A model generated the notes under the pieces. It was not told where the DNA came from. It ran no database searches and was given only the letters and a program-made list of their open reading frames with translations. This document shows positions 1-10,388 of a stretch of 64,000 nucleotides of DNA, one piece after another. Made by a program: the position numbers and the translations under genes. Numbering within the stretch: position 1 is the stretch's first letter; each line of letters begins with the position of its first letter. The stretch is from Methanothermococcus okinawensis IH1 (GTDB taxonomy: Archaea > AGJL01 > Methanococci > Methanococcales > Methanococcaceae), in assembly GCF_000179575.2 (NCBI RefSeq), contig NC_015636.1, positions 1,527,495 to 1,591,494 on the forward strand. The letters are read 5' to 3'.

Positions 1-198
1 ATCCCAAGACTTTTTATGGGTATTTTTGGTCCATATATAATGATACCTTTAAAATTAATTGTTGTTATAGCAGTATTATATATCATAAACAAAGAAATAA
101 ATAATAGGGATTTAAGAAATATATTAAAAATAACCATAATGGCTTTGGGACTTGCCCCGGGGCTTAGAGATTTGTTTAGAACTATTATGGGAGTTTAA
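1..198 (+). CDS. DUF63 family membrane protein, C-terminal fragment
   Basis: The reading frame is open from base 1 and ends at 198, so only the last 65 or so residues are present. The fragment has one hydrophobic helix ([15 protein letters not shown]) followed by a short basic stretch and a second hydrophobic segment ending [17 protein letters not shown]. That ending resembles the C-terminus of the archaeal DUF63 integral membrane family, whose function is unknown. The ATG at 16 is internal. The family assignment rests on this tail only. Confidence 0.6.
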   Translation: MPRLFMGIFGPYIMIPLKLIVVIAVLYIINKEINNRDLRNILKITIMALGLAPGLRDLFRTIMGV

Positions 199-319
199 TT
201 TATTAATTTAGTTAGTTAATTTAGTTATTTAATTTTAGTTGATTAATAGTTTAATGTTATAATTTTAATATTTTAAATTTATAAGATATAAGACATAATA
301 AATAATGAAAAGGGATATT

Positions 320-586
320 ATGAAAGTTGTTGAAATGGTTATTAATAAAGAGGATGAATTATATAATTATATAGATAATATTGATGAAGGGGATTATATG
401 GAGGCTTATTTTGGAAGATGCCATATGGAAGGCACAGTTATTAGTAAAGAGGATACATTTTTTAGATTGGATTCCGATAACGAATTAATGGGAATGGTAG
501 AATTTGACCTATCAAGTGTTGTTAATGATTTAATAGAGCTCGTCCATACTACGCCAGATAAAAAAGTAATCTTAAAAATAATGTAA
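320..586 (+). CDS. small conserved hypothetical protein (possibly DUF2097-like)
   Basis: An 88-residue acidic protein with no signal peptide or membrane segment. I prefer the ATG at 320 because GGGAT sits at the usual ribosome-binding distance; an in-frame ATG at 305 would add five residues and lacks such a site. The central part (DYMEAYFGRCHMEGTVISKED) has the look of a small beta-barrel methanogen family and may belong to DUF2097, but I am not certain. It is followed by cbiC in the same direction after about 150 A+T-rich bases. Function unknown. Confidence 0.6.
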   Translation: MKVVEMVINKEDELYNYIDNIDEGDYMEAYFGRCHMEGTVISKEDTFFRLDSDNELMGMVEFDLSSVVNDLIELVHTTPDKKVILKIM

Positions 587-740
587 AAAATATATGTTAG
601 TAATAATTATAAAAAATAATTTAAAGTTATAAAAATAAAATATAAAATAAAATTGATAAAAATTAATGTGTTATAAGAAAAATGATGATTTATAACTGAA
701 TAATAAAATTAAAAATACTGCAATAATAAAAGATGATATT

Positions 741-1382
741 ATGTTTATGGGAGCTACAACAAAAGAAGGGCTTAATATTGCTGAAAAATCCAGAACAATA
801 GTAAAAAATAAGATAAGACAAGTATTGGGGGAAGATAAGTTAAAAAGTTATTCCAGTGAAGAATTAACGATAATGGAAAGAGTTGTACATGCTACTGCTG
901 ATGAAGAATATGCAAAACTATTAATTTTTAAAAATAACCCGATAGAGAATGGAATAGAGGCTATTAAAAACAAAAAACCAGTAGTTGTGGATGTGGGCAT
1001 GGTTAAGGCAGGTATTAGATATAACAATTTATATAATTTTATTAATGATAAAGAGACTTACAAAATGGCTGAGGAAGAGCAGATTACAAGGGCAATAGCA
1101 TCCATGAGAATTGCAAAAAAGCTTATTGATGGTGGGGTTGTAGTAATAGGCAATGCACCTACTGCATTATTCGAAGTAATTAGGTTGATAAATGAAGAGG
1201 GCATAAAACCAAAACTTGTTATCGGAGCTCCGGTTGGTTTTGTAAAGGCTAGTGAGTCAAAAGAAGCTTTAAGAAATACGGATGTTCCATCCATAACCAC
1301 AGTAGGACCAAAAGGTGGGACTCCCGTTGCAGTATCTATTGCTAATGGCATCATAGCATTAAGTAAAAATAAAAGGGCATAA
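741..1382 (+). CDS. cbiC: cobalt-precorrin-8 methylmutase CbiC
   Basis: Moves the methyl group from C-11 to C-12 of the corrin ring, giving cobyrinic acid, in the cytoplasmic anaerobic cobamide pathway. The 213 residues match the family length. Conserved blocks are visible in order: ERVVHATAD near residue 50, the VVVDVGMVKAGI strand near 90, IGNAPTALFEV near 140 and the C-terminal GAPVGFVKASESK and VGPKGGTPVAVSIANG blocks. The start follows GATGATATT. The other cobamide gene in the window, cbiP, lies 50 kb away, so the pathway is scattered as usual in methanococci. Confidence 0.93.
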   Translation: MFMGATTKEGLNIAEKSRTIVKNKIRQVLGEDKLKSYSSEELTIMERVVHATADEEYAKLLIFKNNPIENGIEAIKNKKPVVVDVGMVKAGIRYNNLYNFINDKETYKMAEEEQITRAIASMRIAKKLIDGGVVVIGNAPTALFEVIRLINEEGIKPKLVIGAPVGFVKASESKEALRNTDVPSITTVGPKGGTPVAVSIANGIIALSKNKRA

Positions 1383-1778
1383 TTTATATAATAACATTTA
1401 AATTTAAATCCTTGCTAATTTTACTTATTTTTTTATTATATTGATTATTTAATTTTTATTTTTTAAAATATCTTTAATCTATCCGTCGTAAATCGATGGA
1501 TTTTTTAGTATAATTAATATATTTAAATAAATAGAATTATAGAGATTTTTAAGAGATTTTTTATATATTGTGTTATTTTTAATCCTTCCTTGTAAATTTT
1601 TTAGATTTTAAAAAAATATCAATTTAATATCTTTTATATTCCTAAATACCTTTAAATTATCCGTCGTAAATCACCCTTAAAACTATATAAATAACAAAAA
1701 TCAATGTGATTCGAGATGCAAGGTTTATATAGGGGTAATGCAAAGGTATTTTACATAAAATAAGAAAATTTTTGAACT
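1383..1778 (+). promoter_or_regulatory. CRISPR leader region with a 23-bp direct repeat
   Basis: This 396-base A+T-rich stretch between cbiC and the first CRISPR repeat has no gene. It holds two near-identical copies of a 23-bp element, CTTTAA-N3-ATCCGTCGTAAATC, at 1472-1494 and 1650-1672 (21 of 23 identical). Their core ATCCGTCGTAAATC is G+C-rich for this genome. A TATA-like element (TTTATATA, 1723-1730) lies about 50 bases before the first repeat and could drive the pre-crRNA. The leader is placed here because the repeat at the other end of the array is the mutated one. Confidence 0.7.
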
Positions 1779-3695
1779 GTTAAAATCAGACCATTGATGG
1801 ATGGAAATTTAATTTTGGTATAATAAAAAACCTCAATTTGAGTTAAAATCAGACCATTGATGGATGGAAATTTTTTTCACCTTTATAAGTAATTAGGGAT
1901 TGCCCCTGGTTAAAATCAGACCATTGATGGATGGAAATCAAATATTGCAACATTTTTGTAAGAATAATTGTAAAAGTTAAAATCAGACCATTGATGGATG
2001 GAAATTATTTATATAGTGATTTTTGAGTTATAGTATTAAGTGTAGTATCAGTTAAAATCAGACCATTGATGGATGGAAATTGCAATCATTGAAAAAATAT
2101 CTGCACTTATATATTGGTTAAAATCAGACCATTGATGGATGGAAATAAAGCTCGTTCTGGTGTCATCGAAATAATTTTAACGTTAAAATCAGACCATTGA
2201 TGGATGGAAATTAATACAATTTCTCATATTTCGCATACTATTCATAATGTTAAAATCAGACCATTGATGGATGGAAATAAAGCTCGTTCTGGTGTCATCG
2301 AAATAATTTTAACGTTAAAATCAGACCATTGATGGATGGAAATTAATACAATTTCTCATATTTCGCATACTATTCATAATGTTAAAATCAGACCATTGAT
2401 GGATGGAAATAAAGCTCGTTCTGGTGTCATCGAAATAATTTTAACGTTAAAATCAGACCATTGATGGATGGAAATTAATACAATTTCTCATATTTCGCAT
2501 ACTATTCATAATGTTAAAATCAGACCATTGATGGATGGAAATCATTAAATAGTGATGTTCCAAGAATTAAAGTGTTCCGTTAAAATCAGACCATTGATGG
2601 ATGGAAATGGAGCTCCGATAGTGTTGAGATTTCATAATATATATTATCATGTTAAAATCAGACCATTGATGGATGGAAATTTATTATATTCATCATCTAA
2701 ATTAATTAATTCTTCCTGCGTGTTAAAATCAGACCATTGATGGATGGAAATTTGAATGACTATATACATCATTCAAAGGCAAATTTAGTTAAAATCAGAC
2801 CATTGATGGATGGAAATTTCAATAGATGAAAAATAAACAGTCTGTAAATAGAGCTTCATGTTAAAATCAGACCATTGATGGATGGAAATTGAAATATTAA
2901 GTGACTTGGAACTTATAAATGACATTGTGTTAAAATCAGACCATTGATGGATGGAAATTAAGCCTCTTTTTGTGATGCATCATAATAGTAATCGTTAAAA
3001 TCAGACCATTGATGGATGGAAATAGATTGGAAAGGCAGGAATGAAAGGTGTTAGATAGTTAAAATCAGACCATTGATGGATGGAAATACGCATAAATCTT
3101 TTATCATATCATTCCTCAAAGCTGCGTTAAAATCAGACCATTGATGGATGGAAATCTTCTATTTTATTAATAATATATTGTGCCACTTCATCGTTAAAAT
3201 CAGACCATTGATGGATGGAAATCTAAACAGTGCATACCGCACCTACATGTAATTTTATGTTAAAATCAGACCATTGATGGATGGAAATAGATTCTATCTT
3301 TTCGGGTCTTTTAGGTTGTGGTTGAAGTTAAAATCAGACCATTGATGGATGGAAATCTTTAATGTCTTCGTCAATAGGTTCTGGCGTTTCCGTTAAAATC
3401 AGACCATTGATGGATGGAAATATAATTTCACCTTCATTATCTAAATTCCAATTAATAGTTAAAATCAGACCATTGATGGATGGAAATGAGGATGTTCTTA
3501 CAAATGCATTTTATAAAGGATATTTAAAAGAGTTAAAATCAGACCATTGATGGATGGAAATTAAATCTATTATGTAATAATATTCAATGTCTGAAATAGT
3601 TAAAATCAGACCATTGATGGATGGAAATAGATATATGAAAAAGAAAAAAGAAAAGCAAATTATAGGTTAAAATCAGACCATTGATGGATGGAAAC
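1779..3695 (+). CRISPR. CRISPR array, 29 repeats and 28 spacers (24 different)
   Basis: The 30-bp repeat begins GTTAAAATCAGACC and ends GATGGATGGAAAT. It appears 29 times, 28 of them identical; the last (3666-3695) ends in C instead of T. The sequence resembles Methanocaldococcus-type repeats, whose final eight bases (here ATGGAAAT) form the crRNA 5' tag. Spacers are 33-45 bp, mostly 35-38. Spacers 6, 8 and 10 are identical, and so are 7, 9 and 11. No cas gene lies in the window, so the array depends on Cas proteins encoded elsewhere. Short open frames within the array are by-products of the repeat. Confidence 0.98.
2117..2512 (+). repeat. 132-bp unit triplicated inside the CRISPR array
   Basis: A block of repeat, 35-bp spacer, repeat, 37-bp spacer (132 bp) occurs three times head to tail at 2117-2248, 2249-2380 and 2381-2512. 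I see no base difference between the copies. The simplest cause is unequal recombination between repeats; independent re-acquisition in the same order three times is far less likely. Confidence 0.95.
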
Positions 3696-3717
3696 TTTTT
3701 AATTTATAATTAAATAT

Positions 3718-4716
3718 TTAAAGAACACTTATAATTGCTATAAAGAATATGGATATTACTACCCTTGTTAATGTAGATATCGTCATGAGACTTATACCAT
3801 CCTTAACCCCATATAATCCAACATAATAAGGTATAAAATATCTAATTATGGTTATACTCGATAGAACAGAGCCAAATAGCAGAGCTCTTATAGCTTGTAT
3901 ATTATTTATGGCATGACTATCCACCAATGAACCTGCCATAGTATATGCCGCTATACTGTTTATCATGGCTGTTATAGATATGGTTAATTCCTCAGTGGAG
4001 AATGGTAAAAACGATATATGAGTTTTTATATATTCTGTAATATAATCAAAAATTCCTATTTTAATCAAAAAAGATGTTATAAACGATGCTATGAATATAG
4101 TTTTTATTATAGGGAGGGATATTTTTATGGTTTTGTAGATAACTGTTTTAAATAGGTTTTTATAATTATTTATCTCTTTTATAGATATGTTTTTTTCAAC
4201 ATTATTATTTTTAATGTCATTAATATTATTATCATCTTTATTTTTATTTTTATCATCATTTATATCCTTTTTTATTGTTAATTTTCCAATTATGGCAAAT
4301 ATAACTGTTGTAATTAACCCTATTAACACCAATATAAAAAAATAAACAATCCCCAACATACCCATAGTGGCAAATAATGTTGGAACAAGAGAATCCCAAT
4401 GTTTCAATATTGCAGGAAAAGAATCCATTAAAGATGATATATAGAGCTCCTTCTTAGATATTTGATTATTTTTATAAAAATCTATAAGCATTACATTCGC
4501 AGCTCTTGGGTCAATAAATGCCAAGGTTAAGGCTAATCCACATTCTTCTGGAAGATTTGCAATTTTAGTAAATATAGTGCCGATAAAAGACAGTTTAGTA
4601 ATTACATTCAATGCTACCAATGTTTCTGCTATAAACATACCTATAAGTAATCCAGGTATGGAATACTTTAAAAACATATAGGTGAGATAAAATAAGGATA
4701 CGATAAATTCTTTCAT
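3718..4716 (-). CDS. nucleoside-recognition (GATE) domain membrane protein
   Basis: A 332-residue integral membrane protein with two hydrophobic halves, each with several predicted helices. They are joined by a hydrophilic Lys/Asp/Asn-rich linker near residues 150-180. The motif LAFIDPRAANVMLIDFYKN in the first half and NSIAAYTMAGSLVDSH in the second fit the paired GATE (nucleoside recognition) architecture of archaeal membrane proteins of unknown substrate. The start lacks a clear ribosome binding site. The gene converges on the CRISPR array, ending 22 bases past its last repeat. The role is inferred only as transport or gating. Confidence 0.7.
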   Translation of the reverse strand: MKEFIVSLFYLTYMFLKYSIPGLLIGMFIAETLVALNVITKLSFIGTIFTKIANLPEECGLALTLAFIDPRAANVMLIDFYKNNQISKKELYISSLMDSFPAILKHWDSLVPTLFATMGMLGIVYFFILVLIGLITTVIFAIIGKLTIKKDINDDKNKNKDDNNINDIKNNNVEKNISIKEINNYKNLFKTVIYKTIKISLPIIKTIFIASFITSFLIKIGIFDYITEYIKTHISFLPFSTEELTISITAMINSIAAYTMAGSLVDSHAINNIQAIRALLFGSVLSSITIIRYFIPYYVGLYGVKDGISLMTISTLTRVVISIFFIAIISVL

Positions 4717-4756
4717 AAAAATATATTATTAGTAAAGTTTTATAAATTTATGCTTT

Positions 4757-5272
4757 TTACCATTTTTTAATTACTTCATAAATTGGACCTTCTCTTGTTA
4801 ATTCACTTTTCATCAAAACGATATTTTTAACCTCAATAGTGCCGAGCTCCGTATGTTTATACTTATCAATTTTATTTTTTAGTAATTTTTTATCCTTGAT
4901 AAATTTGACCCTTCCAATAGTTATATGTGGGATATAGTCCTTTTCTTTTTTAAATCCCAATTCTGAAAGTTTTTCATCAATTTTTTTGAATATAGGTATT
5001 AAATTAGTAACTCCTACCCATATTACCCTTATGTAATTTTCATTTGGAAAAACGCCAATATGTTTTATATCACTTTTAACAGGTTTAATGGATAAATCTA
5101 AATTTTTTATTTTCTCAATCATTTCTTCGTCAATATCTCCCAAAAATTTAACAGTTATGTGAAGATTATCCATTTTAACCAATTTAATGCCGTTAATTTT
5201 AAAATGAGATGATAGTTCTTTAAGTTTTTCTTTAATATCTTCATTTAATTCAATTGCTAAAAAGCATCTCAT
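4757..5272 (-). CDS. thpR: RNA 2',3'-cyclic phosphodiesterase ThpR
   Basis: A 171-residue 2H phosphoesterase of the 2'-5' RNA ligase family. The two catalytic HxTx motifs are present: HITV at residues 38-41 and HITI at 116-119. These are the spacing and total length of archaeal ThpR, which opens 2',3'-cyclic phosphate RNA ends. The start follows AAGTGAAATT. The Trm112-like gene lies 57 bases upstream on the same strand, so the two may share a transcript. Confidence 0.9.
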   Translation of the reverse strand: MRCFLAIELNEDIKEKLKELSSHFKINGIKLVKMDNLHITVKFLGDIDEEMIEKIKNLDLSIKPVKSDIKHIGVFPNENYIRVIWVGVTNLIPIFKKIDEKLSELGFKKEKDYIPHITIGRVKFIKDKKLLKNKIDKYKHTELGTIEVKNIVLMKSELTREGPIYEVIKKW

Positions 5273-5328
5273 AATTTCACTTATTATTTTATTATTTTTT
5301 ACTTTATTACTTTTTATTATTACTTATT

Positions 5329-5496
5329 TCACTCATTTTCATCTTTTAATAATATTGGTATGTTATCCACTATTTTAAAGGTTTTTTTACATCTTCTACA
5401 AATTAATTTTTTATTTCCATTCTCTTCTATCAATTCTAAATCCCCCCTGCAAAAAGGGCATTGGAGGATATGTAAGTATCTTTTTATCCAGCCCAT
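5329..5496 (-). CDS. Trm112-like zinc-ribbon protein (55 aa)
   Basis: A short gene easily missed because of its length. The protein starts MGWIKRYLHILQCPFC and carries two Cys pairs, CPFC at 13-16 and CRRC at 33-36. It ends with the typical IVDNIPILL segment of the Trm112/UPF0434 family. Trm112 is the small activating partner of several tRNA, rRNA and protein methyltransferases. Which enzyme it serves here is not shown; a METTL5-like methyltransferase lies at 11.4-12.1 kb. The start codon follows ATGATACT, a weak match to the usual GGTGAT. Confidence 0.82.
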   Translation of the reverse strand: MGWIKRYLHILQCPFCRGDLELIEENGNKKLICRRCKKTFKIVDNIPILLKDENE

Positions 5497-5591
5497 AGTA
5501 TCATTTTAATTATAATTTTAATAATTTTATATCATTCTATGTATTATACTCCTGTATATCTAATTATTTATATATAATTATTTATATATAA

Positions 5592-6938
5592 TTATTTATT
5601 TTTTAATGTGTTAATTACCTCATCAACAATCTCAGGAGCAAGACCAATATATGTTTTATAGTCAAATAATTCGTCGAGCTCCTCCTCAGTTAAATATTTC
5701 ATCACATTTTCATCTTTACTTAAAACTTCTTTTAAATGTCTATTTTCGTCATGAGCCTTCATTGCACATTTTCTTACAACTTCATGAGCAGTCTGTCTTC
5801 CCATGCCTTTTTTAGCAAGGGTAATCATTACTCTTTCCGCCATTATAAGACCTTTTGTTAGTTCAAGATTTCTATTTACATTTTCAATATTTACAGTCAA
5901 TTTTCTCATACCTTTGATTGCAAGGTTTAATATATGGTCTAATAAAACGCATGACTCGGGGAATAAACATCTTTCTGGTGATGAGTTTGTTAAATCCCTC
6001 TCTTCCCATAATGGAATATTGTCAAATTCAGCAAGAGCATTTGTTTTGATTACTCTGGAAAGCCCGCAAATCTGCTCAAATGTGATGGGGTTTCTTTTAT
6101 GTGGCATTGTGGATGAACCAGTTTGTTTTGATGCATCGAATTCTTCTTCAAGTTCTTTTATTTCTGTTCTTTGCATACTTCTTACTGTAATACCTATTTT
6201 GTTAAGCGTTTGGGCAATTAAAGCAAGGGTAGCCATAAATTCAGCATGTCTATCCCTTTGGATAACTTGATTTGATATTAAAACTGGGTTTAATCCAAGT
6301 ATCTCCCCAACTCTTTTGTGGATTTTCATACCGTCCTTTCCAAGAGCTGCCATTGTTCCTACTGCTCCTGTAATCATTGAAACGCATAACCTTTCTTTGC
6401 ATGTTTTTAATCTATCTATATGTCTTTGAATTTCAGAAGCCCAAAGTGCAAACTTCATGCCGTATGTTGTTGGAATAGCATGCTGTCCATGGGTTCTTCC
6501 AATACATACTGTGTATTTGTGTTCCTCAGCCTTTTTAGTTAATTCATCTCTCAATGTTTTTAATTTGTCCAATAGTATGAATATAGCATCTTTAAATTGT
6601 AGTGATTGGGATGTATCAACAATATCGTTGGATGTTGCACCAAAATGTATATACTCACCTGCATTTCCTTCGCATACCTCTGCAAAAGCCTTTACCATTG
6701 CCACAATGTCGTGTCTTGTTTCTCTTTCAATTTCCTTTGCTCTTTCAAGTTTCACATATTTTGTTGATGCCTTTCTGTTTATTTCTTCCGCTGCTTCCAT
6801 TGGAATTATACCGAGCTCACCCTGAGCTCTTGCAATAGCTGCCTCAACTTCGAGCATTTTTTGAAGTTTTGTTTCTTCTTCCCAAACTTCCTTCATTTCT
6901 TTTGAACCATATCTAAAATCAATTGGATGCACTGCCAT
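5592..6938 (-). CDS. purB: adenylosuccinate lyase PurB
   Basis: Cleaves SAICAR and adenylosuccinate with release of fumarate in purine synthesis. The 448 residues are a full-length member of the fumarase/aspartase superfamily. The N-terminal HPIDFRYGS, the catalytic-histidine segment GRTHGQHAIPTTYGMK near residue 150 and the signature loop GSSTMPHKRNP near 275 are all intact. The start follows GGAGGTTATAAA, a strong ribosome binding site. It appears monocistronic. Confidence 0.96.
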   Translation of the reverse strand: MAVHPIDFRYGSKEMKEVWEEETKLQKMLEVEAAIARAQGELGIIPMEAAEEINRKASTKYVKLERAKEIERETRHDIVAMVKAFAEVCEGNAGEYIHFGATSNDIVDTSQSLQFKDAIFILLDKLKTLRDELTKKAEEHKYTVCIGRTHGQHAIPTTYGMKFALWASEIQRHIDRLKTCKERLCVSMITGAVGTMAALGKDGMKIHKRVGEILGLNPVLISNQVIQRDRHAEFMATLALIAQTLNKIGITVRSMQRTEIKELEEEFDASKQTGSSTMPHKRNPITFEQICGLSRVIKTNALAEFDNIPLWEERDLTNSSPERCLFPESCVLLDHILNLAIKGMRKLTVNIENVNRNLELTKGLIMAERVMITLAKKGMGRQTAHEVVRKCAMKAHDENRHLKEVLSKDENVMKYLTEEELDELFDYKTYIGLAPEIVDEVINTLKNK

Positions 6939-7042
6939 TTTATAACCTCCAAAAGTTAATTTATACTGTTTCCTTTTTTAAATTATTATTATATATTATT
7001 TTCTTCCGCTCATGTTATTATATCGGTTAAAGATATAAACTT

Positions 7043-8404
7043 TTACACCAGAGCTCCTACAAATATATTGTCTTTTGTTCTTAATATTCTAACTTTAACG
7101 ATTTTTCCAACAATTTTTTCATAATTTTTATTAACATTTATTATCTGGATAACCCTATCTTTTGCAACTCCAATTACTTCATTATTTACTCTTCCATCTA
7201 AAACAACCTCTGCCTTAACAATTTCATTTAATTTAAAGGGACTAAAAAGTTTTTTTCTTCGATGATTTCCAAAAGCCTTAGATAATGGTGTATCCAATTG
7301 AACATCAATGCCGTTCTTTTTATACTCATTTTCATAATGCTTCAATAACTCATAGAATTTTTTAAAGTTCCATACCTTCATCTTTTTAATTCTTCTACCA
7401 AACTGATATGTGAGACATAGCTGAGCTCCGATAATTGGATTTTTTTTATTGGTGATAGGATTTATTATATTCTGTGGATTTTTTCTCTCCAATTGAACGG
7501 CGTAATCTATTACCTTTTTAAATTCCTCATCGTTGATATTGGGCAAAAGAAGAGGTGCTATTAAGAGATGGATTTTTGAATTTTTTATATACTCGGCAAT
7601 ATCCAATATGTGATTGATATTATAATCCCTACTGCCAGATAAAATTCTGCTCATTTTCTCATTTAAGGCGTTTATAGAGAGGTTTATTCTATGTAGTCCT
7701 GCTTCCTCTAATTCATCTATTAATTTATAAGATAGTTTAGTCCCATTTGATTGCATAGTTACAATACCATTTCCTTTGCTATTAATTTCGTTCAATTTCT
7801 GAACTAAATCAGGCAGTGGATAATATAAAGATGGTTCTCCTTGACCATCCAAATGAGCTTCTAAATGTTTATTGCCTTTAAATTCAACTATTTTTTTATA
7901 TTCATCCACTAAATAATCCAAATCAACATAATAATCATTTTTTCTTGTTTTTGAATATTGTCCCTCATCAACAGAACAGAATGGACAGTTTATATTGCAT
8001 CCACTTAACCCTCTTACCTGTATTATATTTGTTCCCCTATCAATAAGTCCAAATGCTGTATGACCTATCAAAGGAATTGGAGGACTTATATAATATGTTT
8101 TTCTTTTGGTTATTTTATTTATCAAATTTTGAGATATATTTATCGATATTAGATTTAAGATACCTGATTCAATAGAGTTAAGTCTATTTTTATTTATTTT
8201 TTTAAGATTGTTATCTACTAAAAAAAGAATACCATCTTCCAATCTGGCATCATAATCCAAAATAATGGATGTTTCGTAATTTTTATTTATTTCAATAATT
8301 AACTGATTTTTATTTCTTCCATTTTTAGTTAATTCCACATCTGTAATCATTTTAAATTTGTTAAAATTTATAGTTATAAAATTATTTACGCCGTTAAGGT
8401 TCAT
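7043..8404 (-). CDS. radical SAM protein with C-terminal TRAM-like domain (COG2100 type)
   Basis: 453 residues. A long N-terminal extension precedes the radical SAM core, whose cluster motif reads GCNINCPFCS (CxxxCxxC) near residue 135. The last 60 residues (VVLDGRVNNEVIGVAKDRV onwards) look like a TRAM/OB-type RNA-binding domain. This combination occurs in an archaeal Fe-S oxidoreductase group of unknown reaction. The TRAM-like tail suggests an RNA substrate (inference). The start follows GGTGTATGT. nob1 lies 73 bases upstream on the same strand. Confidence 0.78.
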   Translation of the reverse strand: MNLNGVNNFITINFNKFKMITDVELTKNGRNKNQLIIEINKNYETSIILDYDARLEDGILFLVDNNLKKINKNRLNSIESGILNLISINISQNLINKITKRKTYYISPPIPLIGHTAFGLIDRGTNIIQVRGLSGCNINCPFCSVDEGQYSKTRKNDYYVDLDYLVDEYKKIVEFKGNKHLEAHLDGQGEPSLYYPLPDLVQKLNEINSKGNGIVTMQSNGTKLSYKLIDELEEAGLHRINLSINALNEKMSRILSGSRDYNINHILDIAEYIKNSKIHLLIAPLLLPNINDEEFKKVIDYAVQLERKNPQNIINPITNKKNPIIGAQLCLTYQFGRRIKKMKVWNFKKFYELLKHYENEYKKNGIDVQLDTPLSKAFGNHRRKKLFSPFKLNEIVKAEVVLDGRVNNEVIGVAKDRVIQIINVNKNYEKIVGKIVKVRILRTKDNIFVGALV

Positions 8405-8477
8405 ACATACACCAATGTTATATATAAATAGGTTTAATTATGTTAAAAAATTAGGATAGATTTTATTTTTTATTTTT

Positions 8478-9005
8478 TTATTTATTTTTATGTTTTTTAG
8501 ATTTATTTATTTTTACATTTTTACTTCCTTTTTTATATTTAATCATTTTTCTTTCTAAGGGACTTCCACATATTTCACACACATCATCAAAGTAATCTAT
8601 ATTATACATCTTTTTGCATCCTTTGCATACAAGTTTCCATACAAATCTTTCTTTTATTCCTTCGGACACTATACATTTTACATTTACATTTAATCGCTCT
8701 GCTACATTTTGGAGTCCGTAGTCATCTGTATATAATATACCATTTAAATCCACCGCAAGGGCAAGAATATCAATGTCATTTTTAGATAATGTATCCCCCG
8801 TTACTATGGACATCTTTTTAACCTTTTCAACAGTTTTAGTTTGAGGTTCCCTGACCTTTAACTTTCCATACTCAATGGCGAGCTCGACAACATCTTTTTT
8901 TGTTTTAACTTCTTCAATGATACCATAAGTGGTGTAATGTTCCCCTTCTTCAACTGTGGGATTATATCCATGTATAAATGAAGATGCATCAAGTATTTTT
9001 ATCAT
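8478..9005 (-). CDS. nob1: rRNA maturation endonuclease Nob1
   Basis: Nuclease that trims the 3' end of pre-16S rRNA. 175 residues in two parts. The PIN domain has acidic residues in ILDASSFIHGY (residue 6), in DILALA near 95 and in LYTDDYGL near 108. A zinc ribbon follows with pairs CKGC and CEIC near residues 139-160. A lysine-rich tail ends the protein. The layout and size match archaeal Nob1. The start follows AAGGTGATATT. Confidence 0.92.
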   Translation of the reverse strand: MIKILDASSFIHGYNPTVEEGEHYTTYGIIEEVKTKKDVVELAIEYGKLKVREPQTKTVEKVKKMSIVTGDTLSKNDIDILALAVDLNGILYTDDYGLQNVAERLNVNVKCIVSEGIKERFVWKLVCKGCKKMYNIDYFDDVCEICGSPLERKMIKYKKGSKNVKINKSKKHKNK

Positions 9006-9219
9006 AATATCACCTTAAAATTAGTAAAATTATCTAAATTATTTAAAAATAGCAATAATCCTGTAAGTATTATGAAAATTATTATAACCATATTAAAAGT
9101 AGAAGGAAATAAAATAAACCATTAACATTTATTACATCGTGTAGGTTTTGGATAGTAATGTCTTTTATGAATATAATAATAATTTTATAAAAATAAATAA
9201 TATTTTAATAAATAATTAA

Positions 9220-9504
9220 TTATTCTACTTTAATACTACTTTTTTCTTCCTCAGATTCTTCTTTTTTATTTTCATTATCTATTTTTACCCCCTCTTCCAA
9301 TTCGTTCTTTCCAATTTCTTTAATTTCTTCTTCTTTTGATTCTTCGTTAATATCTCTAAAACTTATCCCCAATTCCCCATTTAGTTCAAGAGAGCCTATT
9401 TTAAACTTTGATATTTTGATATTTTTATCCAAATCAATCCTTATTATCAATTCCTTATTACTTAATGCATCGATTAGTTGTTTAATATCATTTTCTTTCA
9501 TCAT
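9220..9504 (-). CDS. small acidic hypothetical protein
   Basis: 94 residues. The first half looks globular (KELIIRIDLDKNIKISKFKIGSLELNGELGIS). The second half is a highly charged Glu/Lys tail, probably disordered. The start has a good site, GGTGATATT, so I accept it as a gene. I recognise no family. It lies alone between nob1 and tpiA on the same strand. Confidence 0.6.
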   Translation of the reverse strand: MMKENDIKQLIDALSNKELIIRIDLDKNIKISKFKIGSLELNGELGISFRDINEESKEEEIKEIGKNELEEGVKIDNENKKEESEEEKSSIKVE

Positions 9505-9616
9505 AATATCACCAAAGAATAATATATATGCTCTTTAATATTTATAGGTTTTTATAAAAAATTTAATGAAATATAAAAATATATAATTTAAAATAATTTA
9601 AAAATAGATTAATCAT

Positions 9617-10294
<678 letters not shown>

Positions 10295-10388
10295 TTATTT
10301 CTTTTATATTTTATTTTTATTATTTTTATATTTTTATTTATATATTCCTTTAATTTATTGATTTATTTATTATATTTTATATCTTTTT

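Noticed and set aside
2552-3550. Open frames of about 62 codons inside the CRISPR array (2552-2740, 3362-3550)
   Set aside because: They repeat VKIRPLMDGN, which is just the translated CRISPR repeat; no start site.
5803-6838. Plus-strand frames opposite purB, and similar long frames opposite tpiA, ADH synthase, feoB, tgtA, cbiP and the ABC ATPase
   Set aside because: They mirror conserved genes on the other strand and have no ribosome binding sites or family features.
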